This document shows, one piece after another, positions 1 to 8,544 of a DNA stretch of 37,390 bases. The translations under genes were made by a program, and so were the position numbers. The notes beneath the pieces were generated by a model, which did not search any database, was not told where the DNA came from, and worked only from the letters and a program-made list of their open reading frames with translations. The stretch lies in the NCBI GenBank assembly GCA_937868485.1, contig CALMML010000380.1, forward strand, positions 1 to 37,390. Reading direction: 5' to 3'. How positions within the stretch are numbered: the first letter of the stretch is position 1; each line of letters starts with the position of its first letter. The DNA is from an uncultured Myxococcales bacterium (GTDB lineage: Bacteria > Myxococcota_A > Polyangia > Palsa-1104 > JAEUJZ01).

Positions 1-530
1 TGCTGTTTCTGACCGCTTGCGGGGAAGAGAGCGATCGCATCATCGGCTTCGAGCTGGGCGCAGACGACTACGTGGTCAAGCCCTTCTCGGTGCGCGAGCT
101 GCTTCTGCGGATCTCTGCCATCTTGCGCAGGGGATCGTCCGAAGACACCAGCACGCCCACGCCAAGTCGCCCGGACGGTGCCATCAGTGAGTCGGAAGAT
201 GTGCTAACGGTGGGCTCTCTGCGGATCGATCGCGGTGCGCACCGGGTCTTTGTCGCGGGAGACGAAAAGAAGCTGACCGCGCTGGAGTTTCGCCTGCTGT
301 GGACGCTCGCCAGCCAGCCCGGCAAGGTGCTAAGCCGCGCGCAGCTTCTGGATCAAGCGTGGGAAGACTGGAACACCGAAGGCGCGATCACCACCCGCAC
401 CGTGGACACCCACATCAAGCGGCTGCGTGAAAAGATCGGTGATCTCGGGGATGTGATTGAGACGGTTCGTGGGGTTGGCTACCGCTTTGCACAAGGCCCG
501 GCTTCGAGCACTGTGCAGGTCGTGCCGTGA
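1..530 (+). CDS. OmpR/PhoB-family response regulator, 5' truncated
   Basis: The gene enters from the left edge; its reading frame uses codons beginning at base 3. The first residues are the end of a receiver domain: the run GADDYVVKPFS holds the conserved beta5 lysine and the cis-proline after it. A variable linker follows, then a PhoB/OmpR winged-helix DNA-binding domain: LTALEFRLL, the LLDQAW helix, the RTVDTHIKRLREKI recognition helix and the ETVRGVGYRF wing. The phospho-accepting Asp lies outside the window. The stop overlaps the GTG start of the histidine kinase by four bases (GTGA), so the two are translationally coupled and form a two-component pair. The family acts as a DNA-binding transcription regulator; its targets cannot be read from the sequence. 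Confidence 0.95.
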   Translation, partial: LFLTACGEESDRIIGFELGADDYVVKPFSVRELLLRISAILRRGSSEDTSTPTPSRPDGAISESEDVLTVGSLRIDRGAHRVFVAGDEKKLTALEFRLLWTLASQPGKVLSRAQLLDQAWEDWNTEGAITTRTVDTHIKRLREKIGDLGDVIETVRGVGYRFAQGPASSTVQVVP

Positions 531-1978
531 AGCTCGGAATCCGCACCAAGCTGTTTCTCCTGTCTCTGTCTCTCATCGCGCTCACGCTCGGCATCACCTA
601 CGGCTATCTGCGGCGAACGCTCGACGCCAACATGACGACGCGCATCGAGCAAGAGCTGGCCGAAAAGCTGCGGCTTATCGCTCACACAGCGGAACAGACG
701 CGCTTGTCGGCAGCCGAGCCTCGGCCCTGGCAGGAGCTGGCGCGGGCGATGTCACCGCTTGCGGCGGGGCGCGTGACGCTGGTGCGAGAAGACGGCATGC
801 CGCTTGGTGACTCCGATGTCGAAGGCGATGGGCTGTCCGGCTTGCCCAATCACCTGAGTCGCCCCGAGATCGCCGACGCGCAGCAGCACGGCTACGGACA
901 GAGCACACGGCAGAGCACGACCTTGCGTCAGCGCATGATGTACGTCGCGATGCCGTTCCGTCAGGCCGATGGTCGCAAAGGGGTGGTTCGACTGGCGATG
1001 CCGCTGACCGCCGTGGATCGCGCGATGTCTCAGCTTCACGTCGTGCTGTTTTTGGCGGCGGTGCTCGGGCTGGGCGTTGCGGTGCTGATGTCGAGTGCAG
1101 CGGCCCACCTGGCGGCGCGTAGCCTGCACAAGCTGACCGATACCGCGCACAAGATGGCGCAGGGCGATCTGGGGACTCGCGCTCGTCCCGAAGGTCAAGA
1201 CGAGCTGGCGGTGCTCGGACGCGATCTCGACTCGCTGGCGGACTCGCTGTCGCGGGCGCTGTCGGAGCTTCGTCGCATGGAGTCGATGCGTCGTGACTTT
1301 GTCGCCAATGCCTCGCATGAGCTGCGCACGCCGCTGGCGACCTTGCTGTCGGCTGTCGAGACCCTGCGCAGTGGTGCCCAGAATGATCCCGGTGCCAGCC
1401 AGACCTTTCTCGACATCATCTATCGGCAGGCCGATCGGATGCAGGCGCTGGTGAGCGATCTGCTCGATCTGTCGAAGCTGGAAGGCAAAGACCGGCGGCT
1501 GCCGCTGTTTCCAGTGAGCCTGCCCGACGTGATCAAGGCGCAGGTGGCGCAGTTTTGGCCGCGTGCCGAAGAGCGCAAGCTCCGCCTGAACCTGTCGCCG
1601 TCTCCCTCGCACTGTCTGGTCCTCGCCGACCGGCTGCGGCTCGAGCAAGTGCTGGCCAACCTGCTCGACAACGCCATCAAGTACTGTCCCGCTGGCTCGG
1701 AAGTGATGGTGTCGTGGACCGTCGATGCCCTGGCGCGGATGGTCACGGTCGCAGTCGCCGACACAGGGGCAGGCATTGAAGCCGCTCACCTGCCGCGCCT
1801 CTTTGAGCGCTTCTATCGCGTCGATACCGGACGCTCCCGCGCACTTGGGGGCACCGGGCTCGGTCTGTCCATCGTCAAGCACGCCGTCGAGGCCATGAAC
1901 GGTCACGTCTTTGTCGAAAGCACGGTCGGACAAGGCACCACCTTCCGTTTTACCTTGCGACTTGCCGACGCGGAATAG
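527..1978 (+). CDS. PhoR-like sensor histidine kinase
   Basis: This 483-residue membrane kinase begins with a GTG that overlaps the regulator stop. Transmembrane segment 1 is at about residues 8-28 and segment 2 at about 170-195, enclosing a periplasmic sensor region of about 140 residues. HAMP linker follows at about 195-248. The dimerisation and phosphoacceptor motif NASHELRTPL places the phospho-His at H264. The ATP-binding domain shows the N box (LANLLDNAIKYC, about 377-387), the G1 box (DTGAGI, 412-417), the F box (LFERFYR) and the G2 box (GGTGLGLSIVK, 441-451). All catalytic motifs are intact. It should phosphorylate the regulator encoded just upstream. The layout resembles PhoR, but no pst or pho gene is present to support a phosphate signal, so the stimulus is unknown. 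Confidence 0.95.
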   Translation: MKLGIRTKLFLLSLSLIALTLGITYGYLRRTLDANMTTRIEQELAEKLRLIAHTAEQTRLSAAEPRPWQELARAMSPLAAGRVTLVREDGMPLGDSDVEGDGLSGLPNHLSRPEIADAQQHGYGQSTRQSTTLRQRMMYVAMPFRQADGRKGVVRLAMPLTAVDRAMSQLHVVLFLAAVLGLGVAVLMSSAAAHLAARSLHKLTDTAHKMAQGDLGTRARPEGQDELAVLGRDLDSLADSLSRALSELRRMESMRRDFVANASHELRTPLATLLSAVETLRSGAQNDPGASQTFLDIIYRQADRMQALVSDLLDLSKLEGKDRRLPLFPVSLPDVIKAQVAQFWPRAEERKLRLNLSPSPSHCLVLADRLRLEQVLANLLDNAIKYCPAGSEVMVSWTVDALARMVTVAVADTGAGIEAAHLPRLFERFYRVDTGRSRALGGTGLGLSIVKHAVEAMNGHVFVESTVGQGTTFRFTLRLADAE

Positions 1979-2066
1979 TCGGCATAGACGACCGCCTTGG
2001 CCGCGCCTACGATGAGAGTTCAATCCACGTTCCGGCTTAACGCCTTCGACCAGAGGGGGTCTTCCG

Positions 2067-4382
2067 ATGCGGTCTTCGACTTTTCTTTGCTCTGCCCTTG
2101 TTGCGCTGTGTGTCGCTTCGGGCTGTAACAACGCCACGATCGGCGGTGAAACCGATGGCGGCACCGATGAGGACATGTCCCAAAGCGGCGTGAGCTTCGA
2201 CGTGTCCCCGGCGGCCCAGCAGACCATCTCGGTCACGACCGGCCAGCAGACGCCAACCGTGATGTATTCGGCCACCCTCGATGGTCAGCCCTGCTCGGCG
2301 GTCTGGAGCGTCGATCGCGGCGACATCGGCTACATCTCTGCCGGTCCGTCCAGCACCGCGCTGTTTTCTCCCCGAGGCTCGGCGGGCGGCCTGGTCACGG
2401 TGCGTGCGTCGTGCAGCGGCCAGTCCCTGACCCGTCAGATCATCGTCAACCTGAGCGGCACCCAAAATGGCGTCAACACCAGCGTCCCTGGTCAGGCCAA
2501 TCAGGTGCCCAAGACGGTCGGCGACCTCACCTCGGGTGGTGGCGTCGGCGGTGTCGGTGGTGAAGGACTCGGTGGCGCAGTGACCGATCCCGCCACCCAG
2601 ACCGCGCTGATGTCACCGACCAGCAACGGATCGGCCCAGGGACTGACCTTCCTGTATCCGTACAACGGCACCGTCTTTCCGCGCGGCATCTTGGCCCCGC
2701 TGCTGATGTGGCGCTGGACCCCAGGCGACGCCGACGCCATCAAGATCGAGCTGTCCAACACCAGCGGATCGTTTACCTGGAGCGGCACCTTCGGTCGTCC
2801 CGCGATCCTCGCCACCACCAAGGGCCCGTTTATCCGGCATCCGATCCCGCAAGACGTGTGGGAGATGGCGACCAGCAGCGCGGGCGGTCGCACCCCCGAT
2901 GGCAAGCCCGAGAAGCTGACCCTGAAAGTCACCCTCGCCAAAGGCGGCGTCGGCTACGGCCCGATCACCCAGACCTGGACCGTTGCCCCGGCGCGGCTCA
3001 CCGGCACCATCTACTACCAGTCGTACGGCACCTTGCTGGCGAAGAACCTGGGCGGCGCGGTCGGCGGCGACAAGATGTTCGGCGGCGCAATCCTGTCCAT
3101 CCGAGTCGGCGACACCGGCCCGAAGCTGCTCGCGGGGGCAAACGGTGCCGAAGCGCAGTGCCGCACCTGCCACTCGGTGGCGGCCAACGGCTCGCAGCTT
3201 GTGACCCAGCGTGGCGACAACTACGGGGCCAGCGCGGGCTACACCATCAAGCCGTCGGGCGTCACGGAGCAAGCCTTGGCCAACGGCGCGACCTTCCCGG
3301 CGATGTCCCCTGATGGCTCGCTCGCGCTGTCGCCCACCGGCCAGCTGCTGACCCTGCCGACCGCCAACATGTCGCAGGCGGTGACGGGCCTGGCGGCCAT
3401 CAGCTCGAACCTGGGAACGCCAGCCTTTGGGCCAAGCGGCAGCCTGCTCGCGTTCAACCCGATGGCGAGCACGTCGATCACCAACCCGACCCAGAAGCTG
3501 GTCGTCACGGGCTTTTCGGCGGCCAATCGCAGCGTGTCAAACCCGGTGGTGGTCGTCGATGACACCGGCCAGCCTGCCGAAAAGCGTCCGGGCTGGGCTG
3601 CGGTCTTCCCCGATAGCAACTCGGTCATCTTCCATCACCAGCTCAAGGCTGGACTGGACGGCAACGGCGATGGCGCGATGTACACCCGCAAGGGCGCGCA
3701 GGCCGAGATTGCCTGGACCTCTGTCACCGATGCCAAGTCGGTGGTCGCGCTCAACCAGCTCAACGGCAAAGACGCAGCCGGGACCGTCTACCTGCCCAAG
3801 CGAGAGACGCCGAGCACACTGGCCTGCTCTGCGGACGGCGCATCGGTGGGCGCGGGCTCGGGCTACGACGTCGATCACAGCACCGACGCAGTCACCAACT
3901 ACGAGCCGACCGTAAACCCGGTCGCCTCCGGCGGCTATGCCTGGGTCGTCTTCACCAGCCGCCGCATGTATGGCAACGTCGCGACCATCCCGCCGTACTG
4001 CTCCGATCCGCGCGGCGTCGATCTGGTGCAGAACATCACCACCAAGAAGCTGTGGGTCGCGGCGGTGGACGTAAACGGCAAGATCGGCACCGATGCCAGC
4101 CACCCGGCGTTCTACCTGCCCGCGCAAGAGATCCTGGCCGGTAACTCGCGCGGGTTCTGGGTGCTCGACCCCTGCAAGTCGGACGGCGCGTCGTGCCTGT
4201 CAGGTGACCAGTGCTGCAACGGCTACTGCGAGCCAAGCGGCGCAACCGGCGCGCTCACCTGCACGAGCACGCCATCCAGCCAGTGCGCCAACGTCCAAGA
4301 CAAGTGCACCACCGCCGCAAACTGCTGCGATCCAACCAACCTCTGCGTCAACGGCTTCTGCACCCAACCTACGGTCGGCTAA
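2067..4382 (+). CDS. Lipoprotein with Ig-like domain, single CxxCH haem motif, beta-propeller-like region and two C-terminal knottin-like Cys domains
   Basis: This 771-residue protein has a lipoprotein signal peptide ending VASGC (C20) and a GAGGGGG-type ribosome site just upstream. Residues about 45-130 resemble a bacterial Ig-like (Big) fold. One c-type haem motif, CRTCH, sits at 365-369. After it come repeats such as FPAMSPDGSLALSPTGQLL and FGPSGSLLAFNPM that resemble PD40/TolB-like propeller blades. The last 70 residues are cysteine-rich with two six-cysteine blocks: C703-x6-C-x5-CC-x3-C-x10-C732 and C740-x6-C-x5-CC-x5-C-x4-C765, a spacing like inhibitor cystine knots or Dickkopf-type domains. 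It is probably an outer membrane or surface lipoprotein. I cannot assign a function; the haem site could carry electrons or be structural. It is a single gene, convergent with the next one. Confidence 0.85.
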   Translation: MRSSTFLCSALVALCVASGCNNATIGGETDGGTDEDMSQSGVSFDVSPAAQQTISVTTGQQTPTVMYSATLDGQPCSAVWSVDRGDIGYISAGPSSTALFSPRGSAGGLVTVRASCSGQSLTRQIIVNLSGTQNGVNTSVPGQANQVPKTVGDLTSGGGVGGVGGEGLGGAVTDPATQTALMSPTSNGSAQGLTFLYPYNGTVFPRGILAPLLMWRWTPGDADAIKIELSNTSGSFTWSGTFGRPAILATTKGPFIRHPIPQDVWEMATSSAGGRTPDGKPEKLTLKVTLAKGGVGYGPITQTWTVAPARLTGTIYYQSYGTLLAKNLGGAVGGDKMFGGAILSIRVGDTGPKLLAGANGAEAQCRTCHSVAANGSQLVTQRGDNYGASAGYTIKPSGVTEQALANGATFPAMSPDGSLALSPTGQLLTLPTANMSQAVTGLAAISSNLGTPAFGPSGSLLAFNPMASTSITNPTQKLVVTGFSAANRSVSNPVVVVDDTGQPAEKRPGWAAVFPDSNSVIFHHQLKAGLDGNGDGAMYTRKGAQAEIAWTSVTDAKSVVALNQLNGKDAAGTVYLPKRETPSTLACSADGASVGAGSGYDVDHSTDAVTNYEPTVNPVASGGYAWVVFTSRRMYGNVATIPPYCSDPRGVDLVQNITTKKLWVAAVDVNGKIGTDASHPAFYLPAQEILAGNSRGFWVLDPCKSDGASCLSGDQCCNGYCEPSGATGALTCTSTPSSQCANVQDKCTTAANCCDPTNLCVNGFCTQPTVG

Positions 4383-4411
4383 CCCGCTCGCCAGTCTTCC
4401 GTCACCGGTCC

Positions 4412-4669
4412 GCGAAGGGTCCTTCCCCAGGCCAAACTGGGTCAGGGGCCACTTCGGAAGGGTCTGGACCTTCGCCCAAGTAGGTGTCGCGTAGTTCGGG
4501 AAGGGTCTAGACCTTGTGCCAAGTGGGTGACGTGGCGTTTGGGAAGGGTCTAGACCTTGTGCCAAGTGGGTGACGTGGCGTTTGGGAAGGGTCAGGACCT
4601 TGTGCGACGTGGGTGACGTGGCGTTTGCGAAGGGGGCCGACCTTCCGCTTTCCGTGTGGCTAGGTCTTG
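4412..4669. repeat. Six-copy 43-bp tandem repeat with palindromic core
   Basis: Units begin at 4412, 4455, 4498, 4541, 4584 and 4627, with an exact period of 43 bases. Units 3 and 4 (4498-4540 and 4541-4583) are identical; the outer ones are more diverged, and the last runs ten bases into the 3' end of the minus-strand gene. Units 2 to 5 carry an imperfect palindrome AAGGGTCTAGACCTT, with variants that keep GTC...GAC. The period is not a multiple of three and the array lies between convergent stop codons, so it is not coding. It fills the 277-base gap between the genes. Possible roles are a bidirectional termination region, a protein-binding array or a dispersed genomic repeat. Confidence 0.9.
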
Positions 4670-5505
4670 GTAGGGCGGGCGTCGTGAAACCAGGCGGTTC
4701 GTAAGGTGGATAGGAGGGCGGCGAGGAGGCGGTAGAGGTCGAGGAGGAGGCGGGGGATGGCCCAGCCGACAAAGCCGATGACGGGGCTTAGGAAGACGGC
4801 GCGGCGCGAATCGGACACGGCGGCTTCGAGGGTGGGGCGTAGGTCGAGGATGAGGGGCTCTTTTGGGCAGCGGAGCGCGTGCTGCTGACAGGCCCGTTCG
4901 GCTGCGGTGGCAAAGCCGCTGCGGCGAAACAGGGAAGGGCGGACGCCGAGCGGTGAGTCGTGGGGTGCTTTGGGGCAGCCGTAGCGATGGCCAGCGGTGC
5001 AGGTGACAAAGGCAGAGACTGGGTCGCCGGGCTGCCAGTCGGAATCGACCAAGGGGGCGACCACGTAGGTGGTGCGGGTGGTGCCGCCGCTCTTGCTCTT
5101 GTGGACGGCGACGTAGCGATGGGACAGCTCGCTGCGGACGTGGAGATCGGCGGGCAGCTGATAGACGCGCACGGGGGCAGACTGGGCGGCCTGGGCCAGC
5201 GACGTTACCGGCTGCGGGGTGCCAAGCGAGACGTAGACGTAGTCCGCAGCGCTCATGGCGGTCATGACGATCGGGACCGCGCCCAGAAGGAGCGCCCATC
5301 CGTCGAACCAGGGCTCGTATTTGGTGAAGAAATAGGCGCTGAGCGCGAGCCAGCCCAAGGTGGCGCAGATCACGGGCAGAAACCAAGGAAGCACAAGGCC
5401 GAGGACCGCCCCCGCAAGCCACAGGGCGGCAAAGAACACGAGGTTATGGCCAAGCCGGAGCGCGAGCTTGCCAAGGTGCTCCACGAAGACTCCCCCGAGC
5501 TTCAT
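4660..5505 (-). CDS. Hypothetical integral membrane protein
   Basis: This 281-residue protein has about three N-terminal hydrophobic segments (about 20-42, 45-62 and 70-88), then a hydrophilic domain of about 130 residues, then another hydrophobic segment at about 240-265. The middle domain has four or five cysteines (in TCTAGHRYGCPK, ERACQQH and LRCPKEP) and an SGGTTRTTYVV strand, so it is probably outside the cytoplasm and disulfide-bonded. I do not recognise the family; the layout resembles DUF3592-like membrane proteins but I cannot confirm that. Its ATG lies 10 bases after the stop of the ABC1 kinase gene, so the two are probably one transcript. No good ribosome site is visible, which suggests coupled translation. 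Confidence 0.75.
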   Translation of the reverse strand: MKLGGVFVEHLGKLALRLGHNLVFFAALWLAGAVLGLVLPWFLPVICATLGWLALSAYFFTKYEPWFDGWALLLGAVPIVMTAMSAADYVYVSLGTPQPVTSLAQAAQSAPVRVYQLPADLHVRSELSHRYVAVHKSKSGGTTRTTYVVAPLVDSDWQPGDPVSAFVTCTAGHRYGCPKAPHDSPLGVRPSLFRRSGFATAAERACQQHALRCPKEPLILDLRPTLEAAVSDSRRAVFLSPVIGFVGWAIPRLLLDLYRLLAALLSTLRTAWFHDARPTKT

Positions 5506-5515
5506 GGCAGGTAGT

Positions 5516-6790
5516 TTACAGCGAGAGCGCCAAAAAGAAGGGCATCGCCTCGTTCATCAGGTCAAGGGTCGGGTCGAGCTGCTTGCCGATGCCTTCGGTG
5601 ACGGCGATGGCGATGTTGACCATGGTGAAGGTGGCGTTTACGCGGACGCGGTAGCGGCGCAGGATCTGGAGCATGTCGTAGACGACCTTGGCGACCTCGA
5701 CTTCGCCCAGGCGCTTGCCGTGGAGCCGATCGACAAAGCCTTGGATGGCCTGCTCAAAGCCTTGGCGGTCTTCGACGTGGGGCGAGGGGCTGTGCGTGAC
5801 CATGATCTCGGCCATGGTGTGGCCATCGCCGCGTGCCCAGGCGGCAAAGTAGCGGGCGAAGGCGAGCCGGTGGGTGTGATCCATCTCGGCGACGAGGCCA
5901 AGGTCGAGCAGCGCGATCTTGCCATCGGGGGTGACGAGCAGGTTGCCAGGGTGGAGGTCGGCGTGGACGAAGCCGTCGGCAAAGATCATCTTGAGCATCA
6001 CCCGGAAGCCCAGCTCACCGAGGGCGCGGCGCTCGGCCTGGCTGCCTGAGCAGTCGAGGATCTTCTTGCCTTCGATAAAGTCCATGGTGAGCACGCGGCG
6101 GCTGCACAGCGCGTCGTGGAGCTTGGGCACGATGACCTGCGGGTCGGCGGCAAAGTGTTGGGTGAAGCGGCGGTTGTTCTGGGCCTCGATGGTGAAGTCG
6201 AGCTGCATGGCGATGGCGCGACCGAACTGCTCGACGCTTTCCAAGGGGGCAAGCGTTCGCAGAGACGGAACCAGCTCGAGCATGCGGGCGTAAAACGACA
6301 TCACCGAGAGGTCGAAGGCGCATAGCTCCTCGATGTCGGGGCGGCGGACCTTGACGGCGACGAGGTGGCCATCGGGCAAGCGGGCGCGATGCACCTGCGC
6401 AACCGAGGCCGAGGCGATCGGCTGGGGGGAAAACTCGCGAAACAAGGCGGCGATGGGCTGTCCGAAGTCTTCGATGACGGTGCGCTCGACCTGGGCAAAG
6501 GGGAACGGACCGACATCGTCTTGCAGCCGAGACAGCGCGGCGATGACATGCGGCGGGAGCAGGTCGGGGCGGGTGGACATGATCTGCCCGACCTTGATGA
6601 AGGTGGCGCCGAGCCTGCGGAACAGTCCAAGGACGGACTCTCCAAAGAGGGCTTGGCGATCGGCGAGGCTGCGTCCGGTGAGCCGATAACCCAGGTAGGC
6701 GAGGCCGTAGCGCAGGGCTGTTTCGACGAGCAGCAGGCAGATCACAAGCGCGCGAGCCAGCAGTCTCAGCTTCTGCCGAACAAGGTCCAT
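5516..6790 (-). CDS. ABC1/UbiB/AarF-family atypical kinase
   Basis: This is 424 residues, typical for the family. A hydrophobic segment near residues 10-30 is followed by the signature KxGQ motif (K66-V-G-Q69 within FIKVGQIMSTRPDLLP). The Ala-rich nucleotide loop is IASASVAQVHRA (125-136), the VAVK lysine is K147, the catalytic loop is HADLHPGN (276-283), and DLG (296-298) replaces DFG. All hallmarks of an active ABC1 protein are present. Known members (UbiB, Coq8) are ATPases or atypical kinases needed for ubiquinone or other isoprenoid-lipid metabolism at the membrane. No ubiquinone gene is adjacent, so the substrate is unknown. The ATG at 6790 has a TATAAT six bases upstream and no ribosome site, which suggests a leaderless mRNA. 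Confidence 0.93.
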   Translation of the reverse strand: MDLVRQKLRLLARALVICLLLVETALRYGLAYLGYRLTGRSLADRQALFGESVLGLFRRLGATFIKVGQIMSTRPDLLPPHVIAALSRLQDDVGPFPFAQVERTVIEDFGQPIAALFREFSPQPIASASVAQVHRARLPDGHLVAVKVRRPDIEELCAFDLSVMSFYARMLELVPSLRTLAPLESVEQFGRAIAMQLDFTIEAQNNRRFTQHFAADPQVIVPKLHDALCSRRVLTMDFIEGKKILDCSGSQAERRALGELGFRVMLKMIFADGFVHADLHPGNLLVTPDGKIALLDLGLVAEMDHTHRLAFARYFAAWARGDGHTMAEIMVTHSPSPHVEDRQGFEQAIQGFVDRLHGKRLGEVEVAKVVYDMLQILRRYRVRVNATFTMVNIAIAVTEGIGKQLDPTLDLMNEAMPFFLALSL

Positions 6791-6796
6791 GCGCGG

Positions 6797-6802
6797 ATTA
6801 TA
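6797..6802 (-). promoter_or_regulatory. Perfect -10 box (TATAAT) next to the ABC1 kinase start
   Basis: Read on the minus strand, the hexamer TATAAT ends six bases before the ATG at 6790. Transcription would normally start about seven bases after such a box, at or near the A of the ATG. No clear -35 element sits at 16-18 bases; a TTGGCT lies 20 bases away. No purine-rich ribosome site separates the box from the ATG. Confidence 0.4.
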
Positions 6803-6866
6803 CGCGACGCGACGGCGCGGACAGCCAATCCCTTGTAGAACAACGTCGTGAAGGCTGCGCGGCAGG

Positions 6867-8471
6867 CTAGGGCGCTTTGGGCGGAACCTGGATGAGCATC
6901 ATGCGACGGGGGCCGGTGATCTCGGCGTTGTCGACTTCGAGCAAGATGCGGTCAGCGGGGAAGGTTGGGACGGTGCGCGACACCTGAAGCAGCGACAGCA
7001 GGGCAACCTGACCGGACAAAAGGGTCTGGGTGGTCCGCTTGTCGGGATCGATGAGCGAGATGCGGTTGTGATCGCCGACCGTGGCGAGGTTATCGTTGAG
7101 GAGTAGCCTTCCATCGTCAAGGACGTTGTAGAAGCCGACGTTGTCCGCGAGCCGGGTAAAGGCCGTCGTCTGGTCGGTGGCAGCGCGGTGGAAGCTGCGA
7201 AGCTGGCCGAGCCTGCGCAAGGTGGCGGCGTTTTCCTTGAAGTAGACGTGCTGGCAGTCGGGGGAAAAGCGGACATCGCGGCCTCGGTCCATGAACTTGC
7301 GTCCCGCCAGGTAGCCATCGCCGACGCCACGTCCGTAGCGCTCAGGCGGGTCGAGGGAATAGGCGAGGGCGCCGTCGTCACACAAGGCGTAGAGCTGCTG
7401 GCCCAGGAAGTTGGTCAGGATGACGGGCGGGGACTTGCCACTGGTGTCGGCTTGGCGAAGCTGGTTGCCGACGTAGTACAGGACGCTCTTTTGGGGGGCG
7501 GCGCTCCAGTCGGAGGGGCGACAGGGCTCGGGGTCGATGACGGCGACGGGGCCTGCGCCAGCAAAGATGGGAACGCGACGCAGACCGTCCCAGTCGCAGG
7601 TCAGGATCGCTTGGGCATCGGGATCGGTTCCGACCACCGCGCCATCGGCGGACAGGCGAACGCCCAGGTAGCGGCTCTTGCGGCTGGGGATGTCGTAGAG
7701 GAGCGGCAGTCCATCGGGATCGACAAAGAGCTGACCGCTCTTGGTGGTGGCTCCCCAGTAGACGACGCCGAGGTTTACGGTTTCGTCGGTGTCGATGTAA
7801 TAGGCGCGGGTGGTGATGTCGCCGCCCATGATAAACAGCACGCGCTCGCTGTCGTCATAGGCGTACGGACCCTGATCCCAGGCAGGATCGGCGTCGAGCG
7901 GCCAGGGCAAGATGCGATGCGAGATGGTGCCGTCTGGCTGTCTGCGGACGAGATCAATGCCGATGTTGTCGCGGCTGCTGCCAAAGGCGACCAGGGTGCG
8001 CTCTCCGCACAGGAGCTTGACCTTGCCGCTCGGCTGGGCGAGCGCGGTGTAGGGTCCGTCTTCGGGCAGACCGGGGCGATGCAAGGAATAGCGGGGCAGA
8101 TCAAAGCCGGAGCTGCTGGGAAGCTGTGCGGTGCAGAAGCCGTGGGCGGGGGACGCGGGAAAGGCGACGGCTCGCTCGGGGACTTCGACATGGGCGTACG
8201 GTGGATCGAGTGCGACCACCTGGACCTTGCCGACCACGGGATCGTCAGTGGCTTCGGGCTCGGGGGATATAAGGGCCACCGAGACCTGTTCGCTGGGCCC
8301 AAGCAGGATGTGCGCGGCCCGCAAGCGACCTTCGATGGGAAGCAGGGTCGTGGACAGGCTGCCTCCTTCGATGCGAGTGACTTCGAGCGGCTCATCCCCG
8401 ACCAGCTCGGAACATGCAGACAGAACCGACAGCCCAGCAAGCAGGCCGTAAGCTGCGAATTTCCCCACCAA
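6867..8471 (-). CDS. Lipoprotein with PD40/TolB-like propeller features
   Basis: This 534-residue protein carries a lipoprotein signal peptide ending VLSAC (C20). The start is either TTG at 8471 or GTG at 8468; an AAGG lies about 11 bases upstream. The mature part is rich in beta strands and short repeats like RKFMDRGRDVRFSPDCQHVYFKEN, typical of PD40 or TolB-type blades. An early stretch (about 30-75) looks like a small beta domain. It has no enzyme motif. It probably sits on the inner or outer membrane facing the periplasm, perhaps as a binding scaffold. It is a single gene, divergent from the EVE gene with only about 73 bases between starts, so both promoters must lie there. I do not recognise a named family. 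Confidence 0.8.
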   Translation of the reverse strand: MVGKFAAYGLLAGLSVLSACSELVGDEPLEVTRIEGGSLSTTLLPIEGRLRAAHILLGPSEQVSVALISPEPEATDDPVVGKVQVVALDPPYAHVEVPERAVAFPASPAHGFCTAQLPSSSGFDLPRYSLHRPGLPEDGPYTALAQPSGKVKLLCGERTLVAFGSSRDNIGIDLVRRQPDGTISHRILPWPLDADPAWDQGPYAYDDSERVLFIMGGDITTRAYYIDTDETVNLGVVYWGATTKSGQLFVDPDGLPLLYDIPSRKSRYLGVRLSADGAVVGTDPDAQAILTCDWDGLRRVPIFAGAGPVAVIDPEPCRPSDWSAAPQKSVLYYVGNQLRQADTSGKSPPVILTNFLGQQLYALCDDGALAYSLDPPERYGRGVGDGYLAGRKFMDRGRDVRFSPDCQHVYFKENAATLRRLGQLRSFHRAATDQTTAFTRLADNVGFYNVLDDGRLLLNDNLATVGDHNRISLIDPDKRTTQTLLSGQVALLSLLQVSRTVPTFPADRILLEVDNAEITGPRRMMLIQVPPKAP

Positions 8472-8544
8472 ATTTGCCCCCGCCTTAGTGTACGCGGCTT
8501 TTGCAGCAGCCTGGAAGCGGCAAGGTGGCTACTATCGGTGGGCG

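Noticed and set aside
752-2275. 507-residue open frame on the minus strand
   Set aside because: It is a shadow of the histidine kinase, with Arg/His-rich composition and no domain signal.
4412-4669. CRISPR array
   Set aside because: The 43-base units abut with no spacers and there are no cas genes.
8488-8544. N-terminal extension of the EVE protein
   Set aside because: The 19 extra residues lack similarity to the family, which begins at the ATG at 8545.
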